This document shows positions 21,038 to 30,447 of a DNA stretch of 64,000 nucleotides, one piece after another; position 1 is the first letter of the stretch; each line of letters begins with the position of its first letter. This stretch comes from Brevibacterium pigmentatum. GTDB lineage: Bacteria; Actinomycetota; Actinomycetes; Actinomycetales; Brevibacteriaceae. Both the position numbers and the translations under genes were made by a program. The notes under the pieces were generated by a model. The model saw nothing but the letters and a program-made list of their open reading frames with translations, ran no database searches and was not told the origin of the DNA. The DNA lies in contig NZ_CP050153.1 of assembly GCF_011617465.1 (NCBI RefSeq), positions 868,001 to 932,000 on the forward strand, in the 5' to 3' direction.

Positions 21038-21059
21038 TTGTCGCTGAACGCGCTGACGG

Positions 21060-22370
21060 TCACTTCCCGGCGGCCAGCACCTCGGGCTCTCCGAGGGAGA
21101 GCATCAGCCGGTTCGCCCAGTTGAAGAAGGCGGCGCAGCTGAGGGCGTCGATGATGTCGCCGTCGCCCAGCCCAACTGCACGCAGCTGATCGACGTGCCG
21201 CGCACCGAAGGTCTGCGGAGTCAGCGTCAGTGCCACCGAAGCATCGATGACGGCGTCCCACATCTGATCACCGAGGCGGGACTCCGTGCCGATTCCCTCG
21301 TCGAGGAGGCGCTGCACGAGGTCCCGACGACCGGATTCCTCGGTGGCCCGGTCCGCGTGGACCGACGCGCAGAACAGGCATCCGTTGAGACGAGAGGCCG
21401 CGGTCGCGGCGAGTTCGCGTTCGGCCCGACCGAGACCATCGGTGGTGTTGAAGAAGATGTCGAAGTCGGTCAGAGTTCGTGCCTTGAGTGCGGCCGGATC
21501 CCTCGCAAGCAGCCGGAAGTAGGGGTTCTTCGCCCGTCCCGCCTCGATCAGGGCATCCTGCTGATCATCGCTGAGGTCCGCCTCGGCGACGGGAGCGATC
21601 CACGGCACCCAGCCGAGCCCACCTTGTTGGAACAGTTCGGGGCGCTTGAGGTTCGGGTACGTCTTCACCCGGTCCCCGACGGACTGCAGTGCCTCTTCGA
21701 CTCTCGCCGAGGCGGGGCTGTCGTTCCCGTCAGGCGTCGACGGGGCTGCGTCGTCCGGGGACGGAACCGTGGACGCCGGCTCGGTGAGTGCGGCGAGTCC
21801 AGTGTTGATGCGGATCTGGAAGTTGAGGAACGAAACCAGCTGAGCCAGCGTGACGATGCCGTCCTCGTCCCATCCTGCTTCGAGCAGCAGCGCCAGGTGA
21901 CCGGGACGGCTGTCGCGCGGATGGAGGACGAGAAGATGCGCGAATTCGAGCCCGGCCATCAGCTTCTCACCGAGTCTCTCCGCCGTCGCCTCGGCGGCGG
22001 TGAACCACGGCCCGGGAACGTTCTCGCCCGCCAGCGCCTGGGACTCGAAGTCTCCGTACGGCCCATGCCGCACCGAATCCGCAGCGGTCGCCTCATCGAG
22101 GAGTTCGGCGACGGCCCAGGACACGGATTCGTCTTCGTCACGCAGCAGATCACGGTAGAACTCCTCGGCCCTTGCAGACCCGAGCAGACCCGCGGTGAAT
22201 GCGGCGACCGCATAACGGTCGCGGAAGCTCACGCCCTTCGGATCGGCGGGTTCGAGCAGAGCCTCGAAGCTCAGCTGAGCATTCTCCTTCGCCTGTGCCC
22301 GGTGATCACGCAGGCCATCGAGAGGATCATTCGCCGCGATTCCGGCGAGGAGGTTGATGATATCGGCCAT
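21060..22370 (-). CDS. Two-domain alkylhydroperoxidase/CMD protein (Avi_7170 + Avi_7169-like fusion)
   Basis: A 436-residue protein with two AhpD/carboxymuconolactone-decarboxylase-like halves. The N-half (residues 1-200) resembles the CMD_Avi_7170 family. The C-half carries the redox motif NGCLFCASVHADRA (CxxC plus His) and resembles the Avi_7169 peroxidase-like family. The halves are joined by a Pro/Ser/Asp-rich linker (STVPSPDDAAPSTPDGND). In other genomes the two are often separate genes beside a luciferase-like monooxygenase and peptide-type ABC importer, exactly the context here. One base separates it from the upstream monooxygenase stop. Chemistry is likely removal of a peroxide or oxidised intermediate; the substrate is unknown. 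Confidence 0.85.
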   Translation of the reverse strand: MADIINLLAGIAANDPLDGLRDHRAQAKENAQLSFEALLEPADPKGVSFRDRYAVAAFTAGLLGSARAEEFYRDLLRDEDESVSWAVAELLDEATAADSVRHGPYGDFESQALAGENVPGPWFTAAEATAERLGEKLMAGLEFAHLLVLHPRDSRPGHLALLLEAGWDEDGIVTLAQLVSFLNFQIRINTGLAALTEPASTVPSPDDAAPSTPDGNDSPASARVEEALQSVGDRVKTYPNLKRPELFQQGGLGWVPWIAPVAEADLSDDQQDALIEAGRAKNPYFRLLARDPAALKARTLTDFDIFFNTTDGLGRAERELAATAASRLNGCLFCASVHADRATEESGRRDLVQRLLDEGIGTESRLGDQMWDAVIDASVALTLTPQTFGARHVDQLRAVGLGDGDIIDALSCAAFFNWANRLMLSLGEPEVLAAGK

Positions 22371-22371
22371 C

Positions 22372-23424
22372 TCAGTGCACCCGCTCCTTCGTCACGGAGA
22401 ACCCGAGGGCCGGGGCCACCTCGGTGGCGAGCAGTTCGATCGACCGCACCGCGGTCTCGTTCGTCGCCGGAACCGAATGCACTTGGAAGCTGACGTCTGT
22501 GACCCGGTCGAGGACACGGTCATGGTGCAGCCTCTCGACGACCTGCTCAGGCGTGCCGAGGTAGGTGTCGGTGGCAATGAGGAGCTCATCGAGGCTCAGC
22601 CCGGACGTGTCATAGCCGACGAGGCGGTCGGCCTCAGCCCGCAGAGCCGGTTCGGTGATCTCACGCAGCCGGGGCAGGTCTTCGGCATCGGCGACCACGG
22701 CGGTGCGGGAAGCGAGGATCCGCGGTTCGACCCCGTCCGGCAGCTGGGAGAGATAGGTGTCGATGACCGGCAGCTGCACCTCATCGAGGCGTGCCGCCGG
22801 GTTGTCCTGGGGACGCGGCTGAGTCCTGGAGAGCATGAGTCCGTCACCGGCAGCGCCGGCCGCACCGGCACCGCCGGCGGAGAACGTCGCCTGCCACAGG
22901 CGTCGTTCGAGACTCGGACGCTCCGCGTCGGGAACGGGATAGAGACTGTGATCGGTGGGAAGCCGGTCGCCTGAGAACAGGGTGCGCAGTGTTGCGAGGT
23001 TGTCGGCGAAGACCTCGCGACGGTCATCGAAGCTCGTGCCGAAGGCTGGGAAGGACTTCGGATTCCCGCCGGAGCCCAGACCGATCTGGAGGCGACCGGC
23101 GGAGAGTTCGTCGAGGACGGCGGCGTCTTCGGCCACGCGCACGGCATTCTCCATCGGCAGGGTGATGATCGCGGTGCCCAAGTCGATCCGGGAGGTGCGG
23201 GCGGCGGCATGGGAGAGGAAGACGAGCGGGGACGGCAGCCCGCCCTCTGCCGCGGAGAAGTGGTGCTGGGCGACCCATGCCGAATGGAAGCCGAACTCCT
23301 CGGCCGTCTCGATCTGTTCGAGGGCGAAGCGGTAGCGCTGAGCTGCCGGGGCGTCCTCGAGCAGGCGAGTGAAGAATCCGAGCTTTGGTCCGGTCGCCTG
23401 GGTGTCGGTCGGTTGAGGGGTCAT
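22372..23424 (-). CDS. FMN-dependent luciferase-like monooxygenase, KPN_01858 family
   Basis: A 350-residue bacterial-luciferase-fold protein. GFFTRLLEDAPAAQRY begins the barrel, then HHFSAAEGGLPSPLVFLSHAAARTSRIDLGTAIITLP, and GLGSGGNPKSFPAFG follow the flavin-binding pattern of the family. It needs reduced FMN from a reductase not encoded in the operon; the flavin-reductase gene at 7.6-8.25 kb is distant. It sits between the dual ABC ATPase and the CMD gene on one transcript. Likely acts on the compound imported by the transporter (inference from context). Confidence 0.88.
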   Translation of the reverse strand: MTPQPTDTQATGPKLGFFTRLLEDAPAAQRYRFALEQIETAEEFGFHSAWVAQHHFSAAEGGLPSPLVFLSHAAARTSRIDLGTAIITLPMENAVRVAEDAAVLDELSAGRLQIGLGSGGNPKSFPAFGTSFDDRREVFADNLATLRTLFSGDRLPTDHSLYPVPDAERPSLERRLWQATFSAGGAGAAGAAGDGLMLSRTQPRPQDNPAARLDEVQLPVIDTYLSQLPDGVEPRILASRTAVVADAEDLPRLREITEPALRAEADRLVGYDTSGLSLDELLIATDTYLGTPEQVVERLHHDRVLDRVTDVSFQVHSVPATNETAVRSIELLATEVAPALGFSVTKERVH

Positions 23425-23429
23425 GGTTC

Positions 23430-25124
23430 TCAGCTTTCTGCTGCTGCGGTGAGCAGGGTCGGGGTTGCGGGTCGAGTGTTCGCAGGCGCTGCATCGGCCG
23501 ACAGCGTCGCGGGACGGGGGATCGCCTCGAGCAGAGTGCGAGTGTAGGCGGAACGCGGGCGAGTGAAGATCTCTTCGGTCGCGCCATCGTCGACAAGGTG
23601 TCCGTGCGACATCACGGACACCGTATCAGCGATCTGGCGGACGACGGCGAGGTCATGGGTGATGAAGACGTAGGTCAGGCCGAGCTCCCTCTGCAGCTCA
23701 TCGAGCAGGGTGAGGATCTGCGCCTGCACGGTCACGTCGAGAGCCGAGACCGCCTCGTCGAAGACGACGAGTTCGGGTTCGACGATGAGGGCACGGGCGA
23801 TCGCCACTCGCTGCAGCTGCCCGCCGGAGAGTTCGGCGGGACGCCGGTCGAGGAATTCGGTCGGCAGCGCCACTCGATCCATGGCCTCGGCGACGAGTCG
23901 AGGGCGGGAGGTGCGGTCACCGAGGCGGAAGTTGCGCAGAGGTTCGGTCAGGGTCGAGCGGATCGAATGCTTGGGATCAAGAGCGGAGAACGGGTTCTGA
24001 TGGACCAGTTGGACGGAGCTCCGGAACTCCCGCAGACGCTGACGTGAGGGACGACCGCGTCCGAGTTCCGCGGCGTCGAAATCGCCGATGCGCACATGCC
24101 CGGACTGGGGTGTGAGGAACCCGCTCAGCGCCTTGCCCGTGGTCGTCTTGCCCGAACCGGATTCGCCGACGAGTCCGTGCGTGGTCCCGCGCGCCACCGT
24201 GAAATCCACACCTTCGACGCCGGTGATCTGATCACCCGTGCGGTCGAAGATGTGGGTGAGTGATTCGACGGAGACGAACGGGGTGTCAGTCTGCGTGGTC
24301 GCCTCGGTGCGGTCCGGACGTGCTTTCGTCTGCAGCGCAGGGGCATCGGCGATGAGGCGGGAGGTGTACTCGGTGGCCGGGTCGGAGAAGACACGGCCGG
24401 CGTGTCCCGATTCGACGATGCGTCCGCCCTGCATGACCACGACCTCGTCGGCGCGCTCGCCGGCGACGGCGAGATCGTGGGTGATGAAGAGGACACCCAT
24501 CCCGGTCTCGGCGCGCAGCTCGTCGAGGAGGTCGAGGACCTGCTTCTGGACGGTGACGTCGAGGGCGGAAGTGGGTTCATCGGCGATGAGCAGGCGCGGA
24601 CGCAGCGCGATGGCGGCTGCAATGAGCACCCGCTGCCGCATCCCGCCCGAGAGCTCGTGCGGGAACTGATCGGCCCGCTTCTCCGGCTGGTCGATGCCGA
24701 CCCGGTCCAGCAGCTCGATGACCTGAGCACGAGCCTCTGCCCGGTTGGCTCGGCGGTGGATGCGCAGCGCCTCGGCGACGGATTTCCCGATCGTCTGCAG
24801 CGGATTGAGCGAGGACCCCGGGTCCTGCGGGACATAGCCGATCTGGGAACCGCGCACACCGCGCCACCCGGAGGTGCCCAGGCTGAGCAGATCGAGATCG
24901 CCGAGGCGGATCCGCCCGTTCGCGACCCTGGCCGATGGCGGGAGCAGGCCGATGGCCGCGTTCGCCGTCGTCGACTTCCCCGAACCGGATTCCCCGACCA
25001 CGGCGGTCATCGAACCGGGACGGACCACGAGGTCGAGTTCGCTCACGGCAGGTGCCGCGGAGCCGCCTCGGCGGGTGTATTCGACGGAGAGACCGTCGAT
25101 GCGCAGCAGTGAGGAGTCGGTCAT
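23430..25124 (-). CDS. Dual-ATPase peptide/nickel-type ABC transporter subunit (Dpp/Opp family)
   Basis: A 564-residue fusion of two ABC ATPase domains. Domain 1 has Walker A GESGSGKSTT, signature ELSGGMRQRV and Walker B LLIADEPTSALD. Domain 2 has GESGSGKTTT, ELSGGQLQRV and LVVFDEAVSALD, where Glu-Ala replaces the usual Glu-Pro. ATG 25124 overlaps the upstream permease stop (ATGA). The reading frame continues upstream only as a shadow. With two permeases and a binding protein it forms a complete importer. Confidence 0.94.
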   Translation of the reverse strand: MTDSSLLRIDGLSVEYTRRGGSAAPAVSELDLVVRPGSMTAVVGESGSGKSTTANAAIGLLPPSARVANGRIRLGDLDLLSLGTSGWRGVRGSQIGYVPQDPGSSLNPLQTIGKSVAEALRIHRRANRAEARAQVIELLDRVGIDQPEKRADQFPHELSGGMRQRVLIAAAIALRPRLLIADEPTSALDVTVQKQVLDLLDELRAETGMGVLFITHDLAVAGERADEVVVMQGGRIVESGHAGRVFSDPATEYTSRLIADAPALQTKARPDRTEATTQTDTPFVSVESLTHIFDRTGDQITGVEGVDFTVARGTTHGLVGESGSGKTTTGKALSGFLTPQSGHVRIGDFDAAELGRGRPSRQRLREFRSSVQLVHQNPFSALDPKHSIRSTLTEPLRNFRLGDRTSRPRLVAEAMDRVALPTEFLDRRPAELSGGQLQRVAIARALIVEPELVVFDEAVSALDVTVQAQILTLLDELQRELGLTYVFITHDLAVVRQIADTVSVMSHGHLVDDGATEEIFTRPRSAYTRTLLEAIPRPATLSADAAPANTRPATPTLLTAAAES

Positions 25125-25987
25125 GATGTCACCTTTCGCAGGGTGTTGCCGATCTGGTGGGTGGCGAGCACGATGGCCATGACCACGAGGCCGGGCAGCA
25201 CGGTCAGCCACCACGCGGTGGCGACGAAGTTGCGGCCCTCGGCGATGATGAGGCCCCATTCCGGGGTGGGCGGCGGAGTGCCGTATCCGAGGAATCCGAG
25301 AGTGGAGATCTGGAGGATCGCCGAACCGACCTGGAGCACCGCCAGTGAGAGCACGGGAGAGATCGAATTCGGCAGGATATGGCGGACCAGGACGGAGAAG
25401 AAGGTGCCGCCGGATCCGTAGGCCGCGGCCACGTAGTCGCTCGTGTTGATCTGCACCGCCTGGGACCTGGCCAGTCGTGCGAACTGGGCGATGGCGGTGA
25501 CTCCGACGGCGATGGCCGCGTTGATCGTTCCGAAACCGAGGACGACGACGATCGAGAGGCTGAGCAGGATCGCGGGGATGGACAGCAGCACATCGATCAG
25601 GCGCATGAGCACATCGTCGACGAACCCGCGCCGGGTGCCGGCGATGAGCCCGATCGTGGTGCCGACGATCAGCCCGACCCCGACGGCCACGAGCGCGGCC
25701 AGCAGGGACTGGGAGGCGCCGTAGACGACGCGGGTGAAGGCATCGCGGCCGGTCTGGTCGGTGCCGAACCAATGCTCGAGGCTCGGGGCCAGAAGGGCAG
25801 GGGTGTCTCCGCCGTCGTTGGGATCGAAGTGGGTGAAGAGACCGGGGAACAGCGCCCAGGCGATGGCGATGAGCAGCACCAGCCCGGAGGCGATGGTGGC
25901 CGGGGTGATCGCGGCGCGTGCCCGGCCGCCGCGAACTCGGCGGGTGTCGGTGCCGGTGCCTTGGCCGCGTGTGAAGACGATGCTCAT
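25121..25987 (-). CDS. ABC transporter permease (DppC/OppC type)
   Basis: A 288-residue inner-membrane permease. N-terminal helix AITPATIASGLVLLIAIAWALFPGL, the DppC-type HWFGTDQTGRDAFTRVVYGASQSLL block, and the EAA loop equivalent AAAYGSGGTFFSVLVRHILPNSISPVL are visible. Start ATG 25987 overlaps the partner permease stop. Second permease of the importer. Confidence 0.93.
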   Translation of the reverse strand: MSIVFTRGQGTGTDTRRVRGGRARAAITPATIASGLVLLIAIAWALFPGLFTHFDPNDGGDTPALLAPSLEHWFGTDQTGRDAFTRVVYGASQSLLAALVAVGVGLIVGTTIGLIAGTRRGFVDDVLMRLIDVLLSIPAILLSLSIVVVLGFGTINAAIAVGVTAIAQFARLARSQAVQINTSDYVAAAYGSGGTFFSVLVRHILPNSISPVLSLAVLQVGSAILQISTLGFLGYGTPPPTPEWGLIIAEGRNFVATAWWLTVLPGLVVMAIVLATHQIGNTLRKVTS

Positions 25988-27063
25988 GAGTCCTTCTCCT
26001 TCGCCTCGTCGTCCCAGTCGAGGTCGACGCCGACGCTGGCCGCGGTCGCCGTCAGGGCGCGACGTGAGGGTTCGTCGTGGCTGCGCAGTGGCCTGCCCGC
26101 CGAGGCGGTGCTGCGTTTCGTGCGCAGTCGGACGTCGATGACGGGGTAGAGGAGGTCGACTGCGAGGTTGATGATGACGTAGCCGAAGGTGGCGATGACC
26201 ACGACGGCCAGCAGGATCGGATTGTCTCGGTGGGTGACCGCTTGGGCGGTGATGAGTCCGATGCCGTTGCGGCCGAATACGGTCTCGGTGACCACGGCGC
26301 CGGCGACGAGTTCGCCGAAGACGAGGCCGATGATCGTCAGCCCCGGCAGCACCGCATTGCGGGCGACGGTGTGGACGAGGATCCACAGTTCGGAGGCGCC
26401 CTTGGCCGTGGTGACCTTGACGAATCCGGAAGCCTGCACCTCGGTGATGGAGCGGATGAGCACCTGGGCGATCGGGGCCGACAGCGGAACCGCCACGGTC
26501 AGGGTCGGCAGCACGAGCGCCTCGGCAGGGCCGGGGTCGACGACGGAGACGAGACCGAGCTGGAAGGAGAAGACCTGGATGAGCAGGATTCCGAGCCAGA
26601 ACACCGGGATGGAGATGAAGAGACTGGGCACCGAGTCGAGGACTCGCCGCACCTTGGCCGTCGGCCCGGTGGCCGGTCCGAAGGTCGCGAAGACGGCGAT
26701 GATCACGGCAAGGACGAGTGCGGTGACGAACCCGGAGGCAGCGAGCACCGCGGTCGAGGGCAGTGCTGCTGCGATGATCGTCGACACGGCGGCACCGGTC
26801 TGGACCGAATAGCCGAAGTTCCCGGTGAGGAACCCGGTGAGACTCGTGAGGTAGCGGCCGAACCAGGACTCGTCGGCACCGGTGGCGTTTCGGATCTCGG
26901 CGATCTGATCGGGGGAGAGGCCGAGGGCCGGATCGGCGAAGCGGGCCGTGACGCCGTCACCGGGGATGAGGCTGAGCAGGATGAATGCCGCGGTGAACGC
27001 GAGCAGCAGCACGAGGACCGCCTGGCCCAGGCGCAGGAGGAGGTAGCGGGTGTCGAGGATCAT
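25984..27063 (-). CDS. ABC transporter permease (DppB/OppB type)
   Basis: A 359-residue permease with an N-terminal helix (LGQAVLVLLLAFTAAFILLSLIPGD), a GNFGYSVQTG loop, the EAA-like motif VKVTTAKGASELWILVHTVARNAVLPGLTI and the ETVFGRNGIGLI segment, all typical of DppB. A charged C-terminal tail of about 50 residues (RRALTATAASVGVDLDWDDEAKE) is longer than usual. The start overlaps the binding-protein stop (ATGA). Confidence 0.93.
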   Translation of the reverse strand: MILDTRYLLLRLGQAVLVLLLAFTAAFILLSLIPGDGVTARFADPALGLSPDQIAEIRNATGADESWFGRYLTSLTGFLTGNFGYSVQTGAAVSTIIAAALPSTAVLAASGFVTALVLAVIIAVFATFGPATGPTAKVRRVLDSVPSLFISIPVFWLGILLIQVFSFQLGLVSVVDPGPAEALVLPTLTVAVPLSAPIAQVLIRSITEVQASGFVKVTTAKGASELWILVHTVARNAVLPGLTIIGLVFGELVAGAVVTETVFGRNGIGLITAQAVTHRDNPILLAVVVIATFGYVIINLAVDLLYPVIDVRLRTKRSTASAGRPLRSHDEPSRRALTATAASVGVDLDWDDEAKEKDS

Positions 27064-28781
27064 TTCTCTCCTGCCAGCCAGGTGCTGTAGAAGTCGGGGC
27101 GGCCCACGGGTTCGGTGGTGAAGCCGTGGACGCGGCGGCGGAATGCGAAGACCTGTGGTTCTTCGAAGAACGGCAGCACATAGGCCTGGTCGACGAGGTA
27201 GTTCTGGACCGCCTCGGCGGCCTCCTGCCGTTTCTCATGGTTCGGTTCGGAAGCGAGCGTGTCGAGGAGTTCGTCGATCTTCGGGTCGACCGAATCGTCG
27301 TCGGCGTCCGCGCGGTCGACTCCGTTGAGGAAGACGTCGCGATTGACCGAGGAGTAGTTCGAGCGCAGATTGTCGAAGTCGGCGCGGGCGACCATCGAGT
27401 GGTAGATCTGCACGGTGTCGAGTTCGAGGGCGTCGAGCGTCTGCTTCGACTGGTCCCCGGGGTTGATCGACAGGCGTACCCCCACGCGGCGCAGCTGCTG
27501 TTGGATGAGGGTCTGGACCTCGTTCGACCGCGGCTGCGGCAGTGCGATATTCACCGTCAGCGCCAGCGGAGTTCCGTCCTTGACACGGTAGCCCTGCCCG
27601 TTGCGCTCGCTCCAGCCGGCCTGGTCGAGGAGGCGGTTCGCCTTGTCCGGGTCGAAGTCCCATGATCCGGACTGGTCGGTGTAGCCCATGGCGCCCTTGG
27701 CCAGCAGGCCGGTGGCCAGCGGGTAGTTCGGGGTGAAGAGCTTGTCGACGATCTCCTGTCGATCGATGGCGGCGATGAGCGCTCGCCGGACGTCGATGTC
27801 GCCCAGCAGGTCGTGGCGGAACCGGAAGTTGATGCTGTTGTTGATTCCGTTCGTCGCCTTCGCATAGAGGCGCAGGCCCTGTTCGGTCACGCGGGACTCA
27901 TCGGGGGCCTGGACGTCGCGAACACCGTCTGCCTGCCCGGAGAGCACGGCTCCGATGCGCACGGAGTATTCGTTGTTCGTCAGGTAGTCGATGCCGTCGA
28001 GGTGGGCCCGGCCCTGATGCTTCAGGTGCGGGGGCGCCCAGTCGTAGTCCTCGCGGGCACGGACGGAGAGCTTCGTGCCGATCGTCTCGTCAGTGATGTG
28101 GAAGGGGCCGCAGGTGTGGATCTGCGTGGCTCCGCCCGGGCCGAAGCCTTCGGCGTCGAGGTCGAGAGTGGAATCGGCGAGCAGCCCCGCGTTCATCGTC
28201 GAGGTCGCCTGGGCGAAGCCGGGGGAAGGTGCTGAGAAGTGGAACCGGACCCGATTTCCGTCGAGGACTTCGCTGCGTTCATAGTTCGAGATCTGCTCGG
28301 ACACCGGCAGCGTGCGGGCTTCGTCGCCGCGACCGAAGAGGTCGAAGTTCTTCGCCACATTCTCCGGTGTCAGCGGCGAACCGTCCGAATAGGTCACGCC
28401 CTTGCGGATGGTGAAGGTGTAGGTCGTGGCGTCGGCGTCGGTCTCCGGCAAGTCCGTGGCCAGCCACGGATGGAGCTCGAGGGTCTCGGGATCCTGCCAC
28501 AGCAGGCGTGCCGAGATGTTGTTCATGATTCCGCCGTTGGGGTAGAAGCCGACCGACGGCGGGTAGAGCAGAGTCCAGGTCTGGGGTTCGAAGTAGGTGA
28601 GCACCCCGCCGCGGACGGGTTCGCCCTCGGCCAAGGAACCGGAGTCATGGGGAGTGCAGGCGCTGAGGGTGAGCAGAGTGCCGAAACCGAGACCGAGGCT
28701 CAGTACCGAGCGGCGGTCGAGGCGTCGGTCGGTCAGGCGCTGAGTCAGACGCGCTGAGGTGGAGAGACGGTGATCCGTCAT
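27060..28781 (-). CDS. ABC transporter substrate-binding lipoprotein, KPN_01854 family
   Basis: A 573-residue extracellular solute-binding protein of the peptide-binding (SBP_bac_5) superfamily. A basic N-terminus with a twin-arginine-like DRRSVLSLG precedes a lipobox ending in Cys42 (TLSAC). The body shows LYPPSVGFYPNGGIMNNISARLL and TFTIRKGVTYSDGSPLTPENV. ATG 28781 is preferred over 28799 because AAGGA lies 6 bases upstream. It is the first gene of the six-gene minus-strand operon and resembles the KPN_01854 family that travels with the same monooxygenase. Ligand unknown. Confidence 0.9.
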   Translation of the reverse strand: MTDHRLSTSARLTQRLTDRRLDRRSVLSLGLGFGTLLTLSACTPHDSGSLAEGEPVRGGVLTYFEPQTWTLLYPPSVGFYPNGGIMNNISARLLWQDPETLELHPWLATDLPETDADATTYTFTIRKGVTYSDGSPLTPENVAKNFDLFGRGDEARTLPVSEQISNYERSEVLDGNRVRFHFSAPSPGFAQATSTMNAGLLADSTLDLDAEGFGPGGATQIHTCGPFHITDETIGTKLSVRAREDYDWAPPHLKHQGRAHLDGIDYLTNNEYSVRIGAVLSGQADGVRDVQAPDESRVTEQGLRLYAKATNGINNSINFRFRHDLLGDIDVRRALIAAIDRQEIVDKLFTPNYPLATGLLAKGAMGYTDQSGSWDFDPDKANRLLDQAGWSERNGQGYRVKDGTPLALTVNIALPQPRSNEVQTLIQQQLRRVGVRLSINPGDQSKQTLDALELDTVQIYHSMVARADFDNLRSNYSSVNRDVFLNGVDRADADDDSVDPKIDELLDTLASEPNHEKRQEAAEAVQNYLVDQAYVLPFFEEPQVFAFRRRVHGFTTEPVGRPDFYSTWLAGEK

Positions 28782-28971
28782 GGGACGTCCTTCGGGCAAG
28801 AGAAATGGAACAGAGGGAATTGAGCCGGATAGTTCAACAATATACGAACATTGCGATTGCCATTGACGGCAGGCAGCGGCAGTGTCCGGCGCGGGGCCCG
28901 AAGTGGATGTGCATGCCTTGAGTTAAGCGCATCCGTGCAAACCGCGTCAATCCGGGGCTTAATATTGAGAC

Positions 28972-29673
28972 ATGTTGAACACATCGAGTTTCGATCATCT
29001 GGTGATCGCCGTTCCCGACCTTGAGGAATATGTTGAGCAATCAGCGAATCTTCTGGGGGTGAAAGCGATCGACGGTGGGGCCCATCCGGGGCTGGGTACA
29101 GCCAATGCGCTGCTCGGGCTCGAGCTCGGCGATGACCTCACCGAGTCCCTCGGACTCGCGCGTCCACGTGGTGCGAACCCGCTCACATACCTCGAGATCC
29201 TCGGCCCCGACCCCGAGCAGGACCCGGCACTCGCGGCAGGGCGCTTGGCCGGGATCACGGCACCGACCGTGCAGCGGTGGGCGATCCGTCCGGACGATTT
29301 CGACGGCGTCGTCACGGCAGCTGCGCGGTCACGGGAACCGCGCGTCGACCTCGGCGAGGTCCATGACATGACCCGACGCCGACCGGACGGGGTGGTCCTC
29401 GATTGGCGCCTGACCAGGCGCACCCCGCTGCCGTGGTCGGGAATCCAGCCGTTCCTCATCGATTGGAAGGACTCCGAGCATCCGGCGAGCCAGGAGATGC
29501 CGTGGGCCCGCATCGAGAAGCTGTGGGCCGCGAGTGACGAGCCTGCTGCGGTCGGTTCGGTCCTCGACTTCTTCGGCATTGCTCTCGACATCATTGCCCC
29601 AGGCCGCCAAGAGGGGGAGACTGAGGGCCTACACGCTCATCTGAAAGGTCCGGGTGGATCATGGACACTCTGA
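28972..29673 (+). CDS. VOC/glyoxalase-like protein, paralogue 1
   Basis: A 233-residue protein of the glyoxalase-like (VOC) superfamily: FDHLVIAVPDLEEYVEQSANLLGV opens a beta-alpha-beta unit, followed by HPGLGTANALLGL and [16 protein letters not shown] second half contains PFLIDWKDSEHP. Divergent from the transporter operon across a 190-base gap. Its 3' end overlaps the next gene by 13 bases. The two proteins share motif order and are clearly tandem duplicates. Enzymatic function unknown. Confidence 0.82.
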   Translation: MLNTSSFDHLVIAVPDLEEYVEQSANLLGVKAIDGGAHPGLGTANALLGLELGDDLTESLGLARPRGANPLTYLEILGPDPEQDPALAAGRLAGITAPTVQRWAIRPDDFDGVVTAAARSREPRVDLGEVHDMTRRRPDGVVLDWRLTRRTPLPWSGIQPFLIDWKDSEHPASQEMPWARIEKLWAASDEPAAVGSVLDFFGIALDIIAPGRQEGETEGLHAHLKGPGGSWTL

Positions 29674-30329
29674 ACACCATTCCCGCGCAGCTCGACCACC
29701 TCATCATCACGGTGCCCGACCTCGAGGCCGGGGTCGCCGCCGTCGAAGAGGCCACCGGGGTGCGTGCGGTTCCCGGCGGCTCGCACCCGGGGCGGGGGAC
29801 CGCGAACTTCCTCCTCGGGCTCGCCCCGACGGGCTGGCCGGAGGGAGCGCACACCTACCTCGAGATCCTCGGCCCCGACCCGCAGCAGGAGAAGCCCGCT
29901 GACGGCACCCTTCCGCTCGACGCAGATCTGGCCACCGAGCCGACCCTGCAGACCTGGGCCATCCACCCGCCGGCGTTCCTCGCGAAGGTCGCGGCCGCGA
30001 ACACCGCGGGAATCGACTTCGGCGAGGTCCAGGACATGGCCCGCGATACTGCCGAAGGCGACCGTCTCGAGTGGCGGCTGACCACGCGTTCTCCGCTGCC
30101 GCACGAGGGTGCGCAGCCGTTCCTCATCGACTGGGGCGAATCCGTCCATCCCGCCGAGGCGGCCCTGCCCACCCTTGAGCTGCTCGAATTCCGTGTGGAA
30201 TCCCCGGAGCCCGAGGCGGCGCAGCAGGTGCTCGAGGTGCTCGGGGCCGGTGACACCACGGTGGTCGAGGGGTCGGACTGTCGTCTGCGCGCGCAGTTGC
30301 GCGGTCCCGGCGGCGTCCTCGAGTTCTGA
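29661..30329 (+). CDS. VOC/glyoxalase-like protein, paralogue 2
   Basis: A 222-residue paralogue of the preceding protein: [49 protein letters not shown] and [12 protein letters not shown] occur in the same order and spacing. The ATG at 29661 lies inside the end of the first gene, so the pair is translationally coupled. It could act as a heterodimeric partner (inference). A large stem-loop follows the stop. Confidence 0.82.
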   Translation: MDTLNTIPAQLDHLIITVPDLEAGVAAVEEATGVRAVPGGSHPGRGTANFLLGLAPTGWPEGAHTYLEILGPDPQQEKPADGTLPLDADLATEPTLQTWAIHPPAFLAKVAAANTAGIDFGEVQDMARDTAEGDRLEWRLTTRSPLPHEGAQPFLIDWGESVHPAEAALPTLELLEFRVESPEPEAAQQVLEVLGAGDTTVVEGSDCRLRAQLRGPGGVLEF

Positions 30330-30332
30330 TCT

Positions 30333-30406
30333 CGTCGAAAAACGCGCTGCGTGTCGAGACACGGGGGTGCGCACGCGTGTCTCGACACTCAGCCCGTTTC
30401 TCGGCG
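30333..30406 (+). terminator. Large stem-loop after the VOC pair
   Basis: 31-base arms (30333-30363 and 30376-30406) pair with four mismatches around a 12-base loop; the inner part GTGTCGAGACACG/CGTGTCTCGACAC is perfect. It lies between two co-directional genes and likely ends the VOC transcript. Confidence 0.65.
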
Positions 30407-30434
30407 AATCAGCCTTATCGTCGCGTGCTGCGGC

Positions 30435-30440
30435 TAGACT
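30435..30440 (+). promoter_or_regulatory. -10 element (TAGACT) of a leaderless gene
   Basis: TAGACT ends exactly 7 bases before the GTG at 30448. No Shine-Dalgarno is present. Confidence 0.55.
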
Positions 30441-30447
30441 CGCAGGC

